Numbered from the stretch's first letter, positions 28,521-36,966 are shown. The stretch is DNA of 64,000 nt from Peribacillus sp. FSL P2-0133 (GCF_037975445.1 NZ_CP150254.1:2788001-2852000), one strand, 5' to 3'. Translations and numbers: made by a program. Notes: a model not told the origin generated them from the letters alone.

Positions 28521-29798
28521 TTACGCTGCCTCTGAGAGGCAGTAGAGATCCTTCATCATATTCTGCTCATTAAAATGGACTTTCTTTTTACAAATACCAT
28601 GCAATACTTTCAACAATTTACCACAGAGTACCACCATCGATTGCTTTCCGCGTAAGGGATTTTGTTGGCGTGTTGTGTAATATTCATGAAGCTGTTTAAA
28701 CCCCTCGTTGTGACGAATGAGTGGTACTATTACTTTGAAAAGAATATATCTAAGTCGCTTTCTTCCTCGTTTGGAGATATGTTTTTGTCCCTTATGTTGA
28801 CCAGATGAGTTTTCACGTAATGTTAATCCCGCTAGTTTAATCAATTGGCGTGGATTTTCATAAAGTGAAAAACTTCCAACTTCTGAAAGCAAATCAACAA
28901 TGGTTGCATCTCCTAATCCAGGAACTGAAGCCAGCAGCTCATATTCCATAGTTGTTTGGGCCATTTCGGATAATTGACTATTCACAGATTCAATTTCGTT
29001 TTCTAGTAAGCGATACTGACGCAGGAGCGTGGCAATTTCATGTCGGGCCATCTGTGTCCCTTCTGTCAGTCCAATTGAGTTCGTCGCTGCTTCAATGAGT
29101 AGCTTTGCTTTTGGTAGCTGTGGGGCTCTCATTCCCTTTACCTTACGGTAAAGAAAGACAAGCTCCTCAGCACTTTTTCCATCGATATCCTGTGGCAACG
29201 GAGTCATTTCCAATGTAGCTAGAGCCATCTTTCCGAAAGCCGGAAAGACTTGAGTAAACTCGGGAAAATAACGATCAAGCCAACGAATGATCCGGTTTTT
29301 AATACTCGCTAAATCTTCCGTTAACTTTGAACGAAGAGTAGATCCGATACGAAGTTCTGCTTCTACTTCTTTTAATAAACGTGGATAGCTAAAACGCCCA
29401 TCTTTCAATAAACGAGCGATGACTAATGCATCTTTTTTATCGTTCTTTGTCGGTAAATTATCGTCCAGTTCCTTCGATCGTTTGACATGCATTGGATTCA
29501 CCATGACTAGTGGTATGCCGTAATGATCTAAGAAATTAGCTAAGTTCATCCAGTAGTGGCCTGTTGGCTCAATTCCAACAATTACTTCTGTTTTCTTAGC
29601 TTCCTTCATCGTTTGACGAATCTTTTCATACAGGTGTTCAAAGCCCTCTTTTGATTGATGTACTGCGAAGGCTTTTTCTATCACGCGCCCTCGTTCATCA
29701 ACAAAACAAGCGTAATGAACACGCTTGGCAATATCCATACCAACAACGAGTGTATTTTCAGTAACTTGATTAATTTTTTCATTCCATTTAAACTGCAT
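28521..29798 (-). CDS. IS110-family transposase (DEDD recombinase)
   Basis: This is a 425-residue transposase. The N-terminal RuvC-like DEDD domain begins VVGMDIAKRVHYACFVDERG, with further acidic positions in VGIEPTGHYW and NDKKDALVIARLL. The C-terminal Transposase_20 domain has SVPGLGDATIVDLLSEVG, the serine-containing ENSSGQHKGQKHISKRG and RKRLRYILFK. ATG 29798 (MQFKWNEKI) is chosen because AAGGAGGACTTCTCT precedes it; an upstream GTG in frame at 29843 has no site. Enzymes of this family are guided by an RNA encoded in the element. The frame is complete, so the element may be active. Confidence 0.93.
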   Translation of the reverse strand: MQFKWNEKINQVTENTLVVGMDIAKRVHYACFVDERGRVIEKAFAVHQSKEGFEHLYEKIRQTMKEAKKTEVIVGIEPTGHYWMNLANFLDHYGIPLVMVNPMHVKRSKELDDNLPTKNDKKDALVIARLLKDGRFSYPRLLKEVEAELRIGSTLRSKLTEDLASIKNRIIRWLDRYFPEFTQVFPAFGKMALATLEMTPLPQDIDGKSAEELVFLYRKVKGMRAPQLPKAKLLIEAATNSIGLTEGTQMARHEIATLLRQYRLLENEIESVNSQLSEMAQTTMEYELLASVPGLGDATIVDLLSEVGSFSLYENPRQLIKLAGLTLRENSSGQHKGQKHISKRGRKRLRYILFKVIVPLIRHNEGFKQLHEYYTTRQQNPLRGKQSMVVLCGKLLKVLHGICKKKVHFNEQNMMKDLYCLSEAA

Positions 29799-29906
29799 AG
29801 AGAAGTCCTCCTTGTTTGATGCTGAGTCAATGGTCGTTGACACTCATGCATCATACAAGAGGGCTCTTTTTCTTTCAAGACTTCGAACATCCTTCTAACA
29901 GGAATG

Positions 29907-29990
29907 CTGCCCCGATAGTTCCATAAAGAAAAAGCTGCCTTAAAGACAGCTCTGATCTTCAGCTAACGCACCCGTTAGTTCATTAAGGGA
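29907..29990 (+). repeat. right half of hairpin repeat, otherwise complete
   Basis: From CTGCCCCGATAGTTCCATAA through AAGCTGCCTTAAAGACAGCT to CTAACGCACCCGTTAGTTC it matches 32068-32160 almost base for base. Together with 28135-28149 it forms one full copy. Confidence 0.85.
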
Positions 29991-30015
29991 ATTTTAAAAT
30001 CACCTTTTAACATCT

Positions 30016-30270
30016 CTAAACAACAAAGATGACTGCAATTCCTGTAAAAGAAGCAATACTTAAAAACAACATCATTCCAAAATCCAGTTCTTTTATCTCT
30101 TTAAAATGATCCCGTATCAAATAAATTAAAGGTATTGCAAAAAGTGTTGGAATAACTTTACCTGCTTTTACCAAAAATATCAGTAAAAAAAATACTTTCC
30201 ATTGAACCCATTACTAGACCACTTAAAAGAAACAAATAAAAAAAACATAAGAAAACTCGAATACTAGCAC
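30016..30270 (-). pseudogene. frameshifted small membrane protein
   Basis: A ribosome site GTAGGAGGTG on the minus strand leads into SIRVFLCFFYLFLLSGLVMG and SMESIFF, then a run of eight T. After a one-base shift the frame continues LLIFLVKAGKVIPTLFAIPL and ends FTGIAVIFVV. The native product would be about 80 residues with three membrane segments. The family is not recognised. Confidence 0.4.
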
Positions 30271-30306
30271 CTCCTACAAATTACCCTACTTTTTCTGTTA
30301 CCGTTC

Positions 30307-30390
30307 TTCAACTAACCTGCCCCTTTAGTGCCATAAGAAAAGGTTGCGGCAGCAACCCTTTGTTAAACTATCGACCTTTTAGTTGAAGAA
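30307..30390 (+). repeat. hairpin repeat copy with variant middle hairpin
   Basis: TTCAACTAACCTGCCCCTTT and AGTGCCATAAGAAAAGG match the family. The middle stem is replaced by GGTTGCGGCAGCAACC, and CCTTTTAGTTGAA keeps part of the third. The compensated new stem suggests the structure is kept rather than the sequence. Confidence 0.7.
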
Positions 30391-30397
30391 TGGTTAA

Positions 30398-30904
30398 TTA
30401 AAACTTAATGTTTAATAATTCTTTCATTTCAAGAAGAACTTCAGAATGTTTTTCTTTTGATAAATACATCATTTTCTGTTCTGCTCCATTTGTTTCTTGC
30501 TTCTTTCCGTTCGGTTCTTGAAACATAATCCTTCCATCACTAAAAAAATTTATAGTATATACTTTGTTATCCATGGTTTCCTTATCGGATAAAACAAAAA
30601 AGTAATTCCCTTTTTTATTTAATTCTTTACTCTTCTCCAATAACTCCTTATTAGGAGGTTGCACAACTTCCATTTTGTTCACTTTTTCTATAAAAGCCTG
30701 TATTTCATTAATATCTGTAATGATCTTTGAAGTTGACTGGGAAGTTACCCCGTCCTCATCAACACCTTGCACTAATAAAGTTGTATATTCATCTTCATTA
30801 GGTATCTCCAAAATTCCACTTTTCGTTTTTGTAGTTTCTAAACTACAAGCATTTAAGAATATTATCATTAAAATGCACATAGAAAACATCTTGAAAATCC
30901 TCAA
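30398..30904 (-). CDS. putative lipoprotein, 168 aa
   Basis: The N-terminus MRIFKMFSMCILMIIFLNAC is a lipoprotein signal with lipobox LNAC. The mature part has a TTKTKSG linker and a small domain (EYTTLLVQGVDEDGV, NKVYTINFFSDGRIMFQEPN) resembling generic Bacillus surface lipoproteins of unknown function. It would be anchored outside the membrane. It is alone, flanked on both sides by hairpin repeats. GGAGGGATGAAATTTG lies just upstream. Confidence 0.7.
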   Translation of the reverse strand: MRIFKMFSMCILMIIFLNACSLETTKTKSGILEIPNEDEYTTLLVQGVDEDGVTSQSTSKIITDINEIQAFIEKVNKMEVVQPPNKELLEKSKELNKKGNYFFVLSDKETMDNKVYTINFFSDGRIMFQEPNGKKQETNGAEQKMMYLSKEKHSEVLLEMKELLNIKF

Positions 30905-30963
30905 ATTTCATCCCTCCATTTCTTCCTTCTACAATATATGTAAATTGAAAAAGTATCCATATT

Positions 30964-30999
30964 TAGTGAACTAACCTGCACCGTTAGTTGCATAAGGGT
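30964..30999 (+). repeat. hairpin repeat, first module
   Basis: AGTGAACTAACCTGCACCGT followed by TAGTTGCATAAGGG. The first module only. Confidence 0.6.
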
Positions 31000-31077
31000 A
31001 CTTTCTTCTCTAATTTGAATGTATGATTTGTATAAGAATCTTACATTCAAAAGACCACCAATTTGGTGGCCTTCTAA

Positions 31078-31106
31078 ATGAACTAAGACACTCGTTAGTT
31101 AATAAT
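31078..31106 (+). repeat. hairpin repeat, degraded third module
   Basis: ATGAACTAAGACACTCGTTA followed by GTTAATAATG, preceded by an unrelated CCACCAATTTGGTGG hairpin at 31055-31069. Confidence 0.45.
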
Positions 31107-31219
31107 GTGTTTATATTTTAATTGGCTTCAAATGGTAACTTTCTAATGTCGGAAACATCCGTGTGTTCGAAGTTAATCACTTCGAATCCATTCGGTGCAG
31201 CCTAGGTCCTTCATAAGGA

Positions 31220-31339
31220 TTATGTTTTATTTGTTTTTCTTTTTTCAATTTCTTTTTTCACCAAAGGAATTACCTTTTCTTTTACTGCCTTTTGTACTTT
31301 TGGATCATTTATTAATTTTTTAAATTTGTCTTTCAACAT
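31220..31339 (-). CDS. basic 39-aa peptide
   Basis: CGGAGGTATGA precedes ATG 31339. The product is one amphipathic, strongly basic helix (MLKDKFKKLINDPKVQKAVK, then EKVIPLVKKEIEKRKTNKT). It has no membrane segment or Cys. Its function is unknown. The ribosome site and lack of better alternatives support translation. Confidence 0.5.
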   Translation of the reverse strand: MLKDKFKKLINDPKVQKAVKEKVIPLVKKEIEKRKTNKT

Positions 31340-31646
31340 TCATACCTCCGATTTATTAAATTTGGGATTTAACTAATATGGAGTTGTGTCCTAAAAGGAA
31401 TATGATTCTGCTATCATATGAAAATTGTACCCTAAAGAATACATTGTGTCTTGCAGGAGCCAGACAACCAAATGTGAAAGAAACAGATTAATTGGTATAC
31501 TTTAATTTTATTATTTCGGATATATAACCTTTAATTCATCATGATAAAAATTAAAATAGATAAATTACTAATATCGTAACCCATTACAATGCAAATAAAT
31601 CCTGGAACGATTTCATGCTGAATCTAAATAAAAGGTAATTATAGTA

Positions 31647-31708
31647 AAAAGAAAAAACTCACTTAAAGATAGCTATCATTTTCAGCTAACACACCTGTTA
31701 GTTGTAGA
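31647..31708 (+). repeat. hairpin repeat, second and third modules
   Basis: AAAAGAAAAAACTCACTTAA, AGATAGCTATCATTTTCAGC and CTAACACACCTGTTAG correspond to the repeat with substitutions. Confidence 0.6.
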
Positions 31709-31738
31709 AAGATTTTAAAGCCATGGACTTATGCTCCA

Positions 31739-31951
31739 CTAAAAACTTATAGGGGCTTCTTCACGAGTACAGGTCAGGTATTTTCGGGATACAGCATTAA
31801 AATATCCTACATCAATAATTGCTTTTTCTCCTTTATCAGGGCATTGAATATGCGTCAGCTGAAGTGATTCATTGATGATGACCAAGTCTATTGCGTCCAA
31901 TTCCTTTTTGCAGCACGAACATTTTACAGCTAGTAAGTTTTCTTTTTCCAT
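31739..31951 (-). CDS. Cys-rich small protein, possible zinc ribbon, 70 aa
   Basis: AAAGGGGGCATCTTTA precedes the ATG. Cysteines occur as VKCSCCKKEL near the N-terminus, IQCPDKG in the middle and LTCTRE near the end, enough for one zinc site. It is probably cytoplasmic. I do not recognise the family. It stands alone between repeat copies. Confidence 0.6.
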   Translation of the reverse strand: MEKENLLAVKCSCCKKELDAIDLVIINESLQLTHIQCPDKGEKAIIDVGYFNAVSRKYLTCTREEAPISF

Positions 31952-32067
31952 TAAAGATGCCCCCTTTTGATAAATAGGTATTCTTTATTTCTAGTCGCTA
32001 ATCCTACCAGTTCACATAACTGTCAAAAATTTCTTTTTCCATAAGTGTTCAGCTGGATCTTCATAGC

Positions 32068-32160
32068 TTGTTCAACTAACCTGTCCCGTTAGTGCCATAA
32101 GAAAAAGCCGCCTTAAAGACAGCTCTGATCTTCAGCTAACGCACCCTTTAGTTGAATAAG
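32068..32160 (+). repeat. hairpin repeat, complete reference copy
   Basis: Three modules are visible. CTAACCTGTCCCGTTAG is hairpin 1, CATAAGAAAAAGCC a linker, GCCGCCTTAAAGACAGCT a second stem, and CTAACGCACCCTTTAG the third. It is about 93 bp, intergenic and uncoding. Confidence 0.85.
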
Positions 32161-32168
32161 AATTCATT

Positions 32169-32270
32169 GTGGCTATTACCAAGAAGATATTACAAAAGCT
32201 TCAACCAATCGGCTTCCGTCCATTACTCACCGATACATTGGACGAAGCTCTTGAGGACTTCAATCTTTAA
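32169..32270 (+). pseudogene. short relic of an unidentified gene
   Basis: A frame VAITKKILQKLQPIGFRPLL, then TDTLDEALEDFNL and stop, begins just after the repeat and has no ribosome site. It reads like the C-terminus of a normal protein, but the source is not recognised. Confidence 0.25.
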
Positions 32271-32484
32271 CTGGAAATAAAAAAAACCTACTCTTTTCGA
32301 AAAGGGTTCTTCTTTTGGTTATGTTTAAAAATAGTGTTGAAAATTAAGCGATTTTTTAAGGAATACTGTGACATATTTATACGAGAATTGCTCGAGAGTT
32401 TAAGAAAACGTTTAACCAAACATTACTAAGATGTTTGGTTGGTCATTAAAGCATTCAAATAAAGTAGGAGCATCAATAAAATTA

Positions 32485-32522
32485 AAACCGAACATTCCTT
32501 AGCTAAAGAATGTTCGGTTTCC
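32485..32522. terminator. orphan terminator-like hairpin
   Basis: AAACCGAACATTC and GAATGTTCGGTTT form a perfect 13-base stem followed by CCTAATCC on plus and TTAAT on minus. The region 32271-32796 contains no supportable gene. Confidence 0.5.
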
Positions 32523-32796
32523 TAATCCATAAATTTTCTTGAAGTAGCTTTACTATCTAGATGCTTTCCTGATACCTCATACCATAAACAATTCATTATC
32601 AAAGCATTTCTGATGTTGTAATTACCTTATATGTACTGGCATGATGCTAAAGAAATCTCTTTTATAATAGAGGTTGTGAAGGAATGTACTTAAAGTAACC
32701 AGGCGATTTAGTGTAATAATGCAGTTACCCAACCAGCGTGCGGCTTTTGATTAAATCAGTATATAAACATAATCAATTGCCTCTCAAAATGAAAGA

Positions 32797-32824
32797 ATCT
32801 CCAACAGAATGCTGGAGGATTCTT
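32797..32824 (-). terminator. terminator of the secreted-protein gene
   Basis: GAATCTCCAACAGAATGCTGGAGGATTC forms a long stem with one bulge, 11 bp after the stop codon at 32835 in minus-strand orientation. Confidence 0.6.
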
Positions 32825-32834
32825 AAGATTATTT

Positions 32835-33473
32835 TTAAAACTTATCCGGAAACTGCTTTATAACTCCCGCAGAGATAGTATCCGCCATTAAGATTATATG
32901 TGTGACCCCTTCGTCAATTGAAACGATTCTTCCGTTCCAATTTTTTGCTAAGCTTGTAGATAAATCATTTGTCACTAATTTCAAATGCATATAAAGCAAA
33001 TTTTTTAGATCTTCATTTTTCAAATAGGGGTTGGCACCGCTAAGGAAAGCTGCTATTTCATCAGCATTTCTATACCATTCTTTGTTTAGCTGTTTCACCA
33101 AGACTTCATTTCCGCTTTTAGCCGCATCTACAATCTTTCCCGCAATAACAATATGCTCCTTAAGCAAATTCGTAAGTTTGTTCCCAGCTTTTTCTCCGTA
33201 TATTGGCTTTATAGCATTTCCAATATCCTCCTGATTTTTCAGAAGCCTAGCCAATACCTGTTTTTGATCCTCCGCTCCAGCTGTTGTTGCACTTGTAATG
33301 TAATTACTTGTCCACAAAACATGATCAATCCAAAGTTTCCTGAATTCATTTGCGAACTTTACCTCAGATTGACTAACACTTTGTACCTGCGGTTTAGCGT
33401 ATACACTGGTTGTTCCAGACACCATGCTTAGAGGAAATAAAAAAATAAATCCCATCAACAATAATTTTTTCAT
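32835..33473 (-). CDS. secreted helical protein of unknown function, 212 aa
   Basis: ATG 33473 (MKKLLLMGFIFLFPLSMVSG) is chosen for the GGAAGGAGATGG site and starts a classical signal peptide cleaved after VYA. The mature part of about 185 residues is predicted mostly helical (FANEFRKLWIDHVLWTSNYI, KLTNLLKEHIVIAGKIVDAA) with conserved-looking Trp, His and Asn. It has no Cys and no membrane anchor. I recall similar Bacillus secreted proteins without known function; some databases label them as glycosyltransferases without evidence. It is a single-gene transcript. Confidence 0.75.
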   Translation of the reverse strand: MKKLLLMGFIFLFPLSMVSGTTSVYAKPQVQSVSQSEVKFANEFRKLWIDHVLWTSNYITSATTAGAEDQKQVLARLLKNQEDIGNAIKPIYGEKAGNKLTNLLKEHIVIAGKIVDAAKSGNEVLVKQLNKEWYRNADEIAAFLSGANPYLKNEDLKNLLYMHLKLVTNDLSTSLAKNWNGRIVSIDEGVTHIILMADTISAGVIKQFPDKF

Positions 33474-33597
33474 AACACCATCTCCTTCCAAAGTTTAATA
33501 ACACCTTTTTATTATTGATATATAGGATTTTAATATTCATAATAATGGTTCTACTTCACATGGTCCTATGTAAGCTGTTTTTTATAAGATTAGGTCA

Positions 33598-33740
33598 TTT
33601 ATCATAGTATTAATACACGGACACTACAACGTCGCAATTTGTGCTTAAAATATGATGAACTAATGTTTAAATTACTTGAAACTTCAAGAATGAGACGCCA
33701 AGAAATAGTGGGTGTAATTTAGGAGCAAGTTAAATTTGAC
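33598..33740 (+). pseudogene. second relic of the tyrosine recombinase, internally deleted
   Basis: TATCATAGTATTAAT, then ACGTCGCAATTTGTGCTTAA and ACTAATGTTTAAATTACTTG then AGAATGAGACGCCAAGAAAT match 8618-8660 and 8836-8910 of the recombinase pseudogene, with about 175 bp missing between. The codon that is TAA at 8906 is CAA here (GAGCAAGTTAAATTT), which gives the ancestral state. Orientation is the same as the first copy. Confidence 0.75.
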
Positions 33741-33828
33741 ATAAAAAAGCGCCTTTCTCAGGGGTGCTAAGCTGGTTATTTATAGTTAATAAATTGATTC
33801 CCTTTATATAAGACAGTGAATGTTGGTT

Positions 33829-34008
33829 TTACCCTTTTGATATAGTGCAGGAATCAACGTTACATTCTTTTAAAGCATTATCAATCAATGAAAGCTGATC
33901 ATCAATCATTGATAAGTAGAAAATATGATAGTCATTTATTTGTTCCTTTAACTCCAACAGCAGCGTTTTGTCCCTTAGTACAAGGAAAATCTCTTCTGGA
34001 TGTAACAT
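33829..34008 (-). CDS. small Spo0E-length acidic protein, 59 aa
   Basis: AAAAGGAGAAGTGAT precedes ATG 34008. The product is helical and acidic (MLHPEEIFLVLRDKTLLLEL, KEQINDYHIFYLSMIDDQLS) and ends CNVDSCTISKG. Length and helix-turn-helix-hairpin character recall aspartyl-phosphate phosphatases of the Spo0E kind, but the diagnostic SxxxD motif is not clear, so no function is given. Confidence 0.5.
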   Translation of the reverse strand: MLHPEEIFLVLRDKTLLLELKEQINDYHIFYLSMIDDQLSLIDNALKECNVDSCTISKG

Positions 34009-34076
34009 ATCACTTCTCCTTTTAGGTAAGATATTACCTTTTACCCTAATTATTACAATTATTAACTTTTAAGCGG

Positions 34077-34223
34077 ATGTTTTGTATCATATTTCACAAG
34101 GAATATTTAGAGGGAGTTACTAAACTGTCCGAAGACAATAGGTTAGTTAAAAAAACCATGCAACTGAGTTTCATAAGGGAGTGGCTGAAGAAGCACAACG
34201 ATAAGTATAAAGAATATTTATAA
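34077..34223 (+). CDS. possible 48-aa protein or gene tail
   Basis: The frame ends in a charged helical segment (MQLSFIREWLKKHNDKYKEY) that looks coded. The first part lacks a clear ribosome site, so this may be the remains of a longer gene. Confidence 0.3.
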   Translation: MFCIIFHKEYLEGVTKLSEDNRLVKKTMQLSFIREWLKKHNDKYKEYL

Positions 34224-34367
34224 AAAAAGGCTGTCGTATATTAGCCTTTAACGTCGAAAATGTCCCCTTCTTACATTGTTGTGTTAGACTTAATATATAA
34301 AACCATATTTTCTTGGGGTTTTTTGACTTTTATTAATCACACTTCTATAAGGGAAGGAGTATAAGAA

Positions 34368-34739
34368 ATGGAGAAAATCAGCGTTTTTCTGGATGACTAT
34401 CGGAAAGCTCCCGATGGCTATGTGTTAGTCGAGACTATTGACGAATGTATAGAGCTATTGCAAAACTTTGATATTGAACACCTCTCTTTGGACCATGATT
34501 TATTAAATAAAACTAGGAATGGTTTTATGCTTGTTCAAAAGATGGTCAAAGAAAAACTTTTTGCTAACCGCATCACTATTCACTCTGCCAATTCAGTTGG
34601 CGGTAAAGCAATGTATAACTGTTTAAAGCAAGCACAACGGAATTTAACAATGCCCCCTGCCATTATTGTTTCCTTACGCCCCCTGCCCCTCAAATTCTTC
34701 CCGTCAAAGGTTCTGCAACATTATATAGATATAAGGTAA
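34368..34739 (+). CDS. cyclic-phosphate-processing receiver domain protein (cREC-like)
   Basis: This is a 123-residue single-domain protein. The pattern VFLDDYRKAPDGY near the N-terminus, ETIDECIELLQ, LSLDHDLL and ITIHSANSVGGKAMYNCLKQ matches the receiver-like family described by Aravind's group as cyclic-phosphate processing (cREC). Acidic residues D8-D9 and the SLDHD cluster would hold a metal. GGAAGGAGTATAAGA precedes the ATG. The last 25 residues (LRPLPLKFFPSKVLQHYIDI) may have been changed by a frameshift; family members usually end near RPLP. The role is not experimentally fixed; nucleotide-signal handling has been proposed. Confidence 0.65.
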   Translation: MEKISVFLDDYRKAPDGYVLVETIDECIELLQNFDIEHLSLDHDLLNKTRNGFMLVQKMVKEKLFANRITIHSANSVGGKAMYNCLKQAQRNLTMPPAIIVSLRPLPLKFFPSKVLQHYIDIR

Positions 34740-35110
34740 ACTCTTCTCAATTACATTTCATAGAAGAATTATACGATGCTTTTGAGATCGTATTGCGGAA
34801 ACGATTTTTTTTGCTTTAATTCAACCTGAAGATGGTACTGTTAATGAGTTTATTGTAAGACCATCTCGACAACAGCCGTAATATGTAAAAATTGCTCAGG
34901 CTAGAAAAGCATTTTTAAAAATCAATGTATTTTTGAATGATTAAATGCATGCGTAAAACTCGTAAAATACAAAAAAAGCAATTCACATGTAGTGTAATTG
35001 CTTTTTTTAATGTATGTTCGAGCTTCATGGTAGTTTATAAGTTAAAGTCTATATATCGCTTTATATTCTACAGCAGAGATTCCATTATTTTGCCCGGTTT
35101 ACAACAGATA
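34740..35110. other. decayed region with hairpin
   Basis: Fragments such as QLHFIEELYDAFEIVLRKRF (34750-34815) and PEDGTVNEFIVRPSRQQ (34827-34880) in different frames look like remains of genes. A perfect hairpin AAAAAAAGCAATT/AATTGCTTTTTTT at 34971-35008 is a bidirectional terminator. Confidence 0.45.
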
Positions 35111-36028
35111 TTACTTGTTTTTTACGATTGATAAAATCGTAATGGTGCTTATAATGCAGAGTGTGCCGAGCCACTCGGCAAAACCGAATGTTACATTCAG
35201 CCAGAAAACGGATATTAAAGTTGCGGATAATGGCTCAACTGAAGCTAATAAACTTACCTCTGAAGCAGAGATGAATTTTGTACTTTCCAAATAAAAATAA
35301 AAAGCAATGATCGTTCCGAAAATGATGATGAATAATACCGCTGAAAATGAAGGTAACGTCCAATTGCCTTCGAATGCCCATGGAGGATGAATCATGCTAA
35401 AGCATATGCCCCCAATCAACATGCCCCATCCCACAACAATCATTGAACCCCATCTTGAAAGGAGTTTAGAAGGCTGCAATGTATAGAATGCCAATGCAAA
35501 GGCTGATGTTATTCCCCAAAATACTGCCCACCCGGAAATGGAAAGTGTACGTATGTTTCCTCCTGTCACAAGCAAAAAAGTGCCTAAAATCGCTATGATC
35601 ACAGCTACACTCACAGTAATGCTTGGAAAACGTTTGGAATGAATGGCTAAATAACAAGTGATCAGGGCCGGTGCCAAGTATTGAAGGACTGTGGCAGTGG
35701 CTGCGTTGCCATGTTCAATTGCTGCAAAATATGTGTATTGAACAGCGAGCATTCCCAAAATTGCAAAAAGGATAATTTGAAGCGCATCTTTTTTAGTTTT
35801 CCAAATCTCAAAAACTTTCAGTCTTTCATTCTTATACGCGACCCCCAATAAGATGATCCCAGAAAGCAACAAGCGTACAACAGTGAGCCACTCTGGACTG
35901 AAACCTTGCTGCTGGAATAGATATTGAGCGGCCGTTCCTGATACTCCCCATAACGCAGCGCCAGTCAGTACTAGTGCAATTCCTTTATTTCTTGAAGTTG
36001 ATATAGCAACTAAAGTATCATTACTCAT
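35111..36028 (-). CDS. EamA/DMT-family exporter
   Basis: This is a 305-residue membrane protein with ten hydrophobic segments in two EamA repeats (GIALVLTGAALWGVSGTAAQ and SISGWAVFWGITSAFALAFY; VEPLSATLISVFWLNVTFGF). ATG 36028 overlaps the end of the GntR gene by 8 bp and has GTGGGGAAG upstream. It likely exports an amino acid, nucleoside or related metabolite under control of the GntR protein encoded just upstream. The substrate cannot be told from sequence. Confidence 0.85.
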   Translation of the reverse strand: MSNDTLVAISTSRNKGIALVLTGAALWGVSGTAAQYLFQQQGFSPEWLTVVRLLLSGIILLGVAYKNERLKVFEIWKTKKDALQIILFAILGMLAVQYTYFAAIEHGNAATATVLQYLAPALITCYLAIHSKRFPSITVSVAVIIAILGTFLLVTGGNIRTLSISGWAVFWGITSAFALAFYTLQPSKLLSRWGSMIVVGWGMLIGGICFSMIHPPWAFEGNWTLPSFSAVLFIIIFGTIIAFYFYLESTKFISASEVSLLASVEPLSATLISVFWLNVTFGFAEWLGTLCIISTITILSIVKNK

Positions 36029-36716
36029 TTTTTTCTTCCCCACTTTTTACACGTTCCGTATGGGCTTGAATTCTAAAGTAACTTTCTTTCCAATTCTTTT
36101 CTATCACCTTAAGCACCATAGTGAGATTTCCATTTCTTAATGCCTGTATGATCTGATCATGCTCATCAATGGAAAGATGAACATCACTTACCTGATTGAA
36201 ATAAAACAGTTCCATTCGTATAAGCTTTTGTTTGAGTCCTGATAGAATCCGCTTCAATTCATCATTTGTAGAAAGATTGATGTAAATGGAGTGAAAGTCA
36301 TCATCTTTCTGAACTGCCATTATTTGATTTCCCTCGTCGATTGCTTTTTTCACTTCATGATTGATGGCTTCCATCTCAATTAAGTGTTTTTCTTCAATAA
36401 AATCAAAAGCCTGTTCCATAGCCAACTTTTCCAGTGTCCAAACAATGGAATATATGTTTAATACCCCTTCGAATTGAATAGGGGAAACAATAGTTGAACG
36501 ACTAGGCTTAGTCTCTACAAATCCCTCATCCTCAAGCCTTAAAAGTGCTTCTCTAATGGGGGTTCTGCTTACTCCCAATTGTTCAGCTAATTCTTTGTCG
36601 CGTAATTGTTGGCCTGGCGTTAGGATTCCCTGCACAATCCAATCCCGCAAAATCATGTATGCTTCTTCACGTACAGAAGTACGTTTAATTTTATGTGATG
36701 AATTTGAATGCACCAA
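36021..36716 (-). CDS. GntR-family regulator (FadR/FCD subgroup)
   Basis: This is a 231-residue regulator. The DNA-binding part has TSVREEAYMILRDWIVQG, DKELAEQLGVSRTPIREALL and RLEDEGFVETKP. The C-terminal helical FCD domain includes DDDFHSIYINLSTNDELKR and DEHDQIIQALRNGNLTMV with the histidines that bind metal or a carboxylate ligand. TTG 36716 is chosen because AAGGAGGTAAAGCC precedes it (GTG 36713 is equally possible). An open frame 75 codons longer crosses a terminator and is rejected. It overlaps the EamA gene, which it likely controls. Confidence 0.85.
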   Translation of the reverse strand: MVHSNSSHKIKRTSVREEAYMILRDWIVQGILTPGQQLRDKELAEQLGVSRTPIREALLRLEDEGFVETKPSRSTIVSPIQFEGVLNIYSIVWTLEKLAMEQAFDFIEEKHLIEMEAINHEVKKAIDEGNQIMAVQKDDDFHSIYINLSTNDELKRILSGLKQKLIRMELFYFNQVSDVHLSIDEHDQIIQALRNGNLTMVLKVIEKNWKESYFRIQAHTERVKSGEEKNE

Positions 36717-36928
36717 CGGCTTTACCTCCTTGAAATACCAATATATAATATGCAATATATCACATACTGCATGCCGTTGAAATAGAAATAAGAAAGTTTT
36801 ACCGCTGTATTTTTTAATTGATTTCATAATTGCTCCACCACATGGCGTAAGACTCAGTCGTGATGGTCTCGTCAACGGAGAAAGTAAAAGCCAAGAATAA
36901 TAGAATTCAAACATTTTCTTTTCAAACC

Positions 36929-36966
36929 AAAAAGACAACACTCACAACCAGAGTGCTGTCTTTTTA
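36929..36966. terminator. bidirectional hairpin terminator
   Basis: AAAAAGACAACACTC and GAGTGCTGTCTTTTT form a near-perfect stem. The stretch 36967-37094 beyond it has no gene. Confidence 0.6.

Larger units (their letters stand above)
28150..29906 (-). mobile_element. IS110-family insertion sequence, about 1.76 kb
   Basis: The ends were set by joining the two halves of the interrupted hairpin repeat. Left flank ...CAACTAACCT ends at 28149; right flank CTGCCCCGATAG starts at 29907, with the dinucleotide CT at both borders, as expected for IS110 core exchange without a longer target duplication. The only gene is the transposase on the minus strand. About 62-108 bp lie 5' of the gene and 370 bp lie 3' of it, an IS1111-like layout. 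No terminal inverted repeats are obvious, as is usual for this family. Confidence 0.85.

Noticed and set aside
12608..32160. The regularly recurring CTAAC...GTTAG hairpins as a CRISPR-like array
   Set aside because: Copies are spaced by kilobases, in both orientations, with genes between them; there are no uniform spacers and no cas genes.
34937..35131. 64-aa plus-strand frame
   Set aside because: It runs through a perfect A/T-flanked terminator hairpin at 34971-35008.
36717..36941. 75-codon N-terminal extension of the GntR regulator
   Set aside because: It crosses a strong terminator hairpin (36929-36966), lacks GntR similarity, and a perfect ribosome site lies just before TTG 36716.
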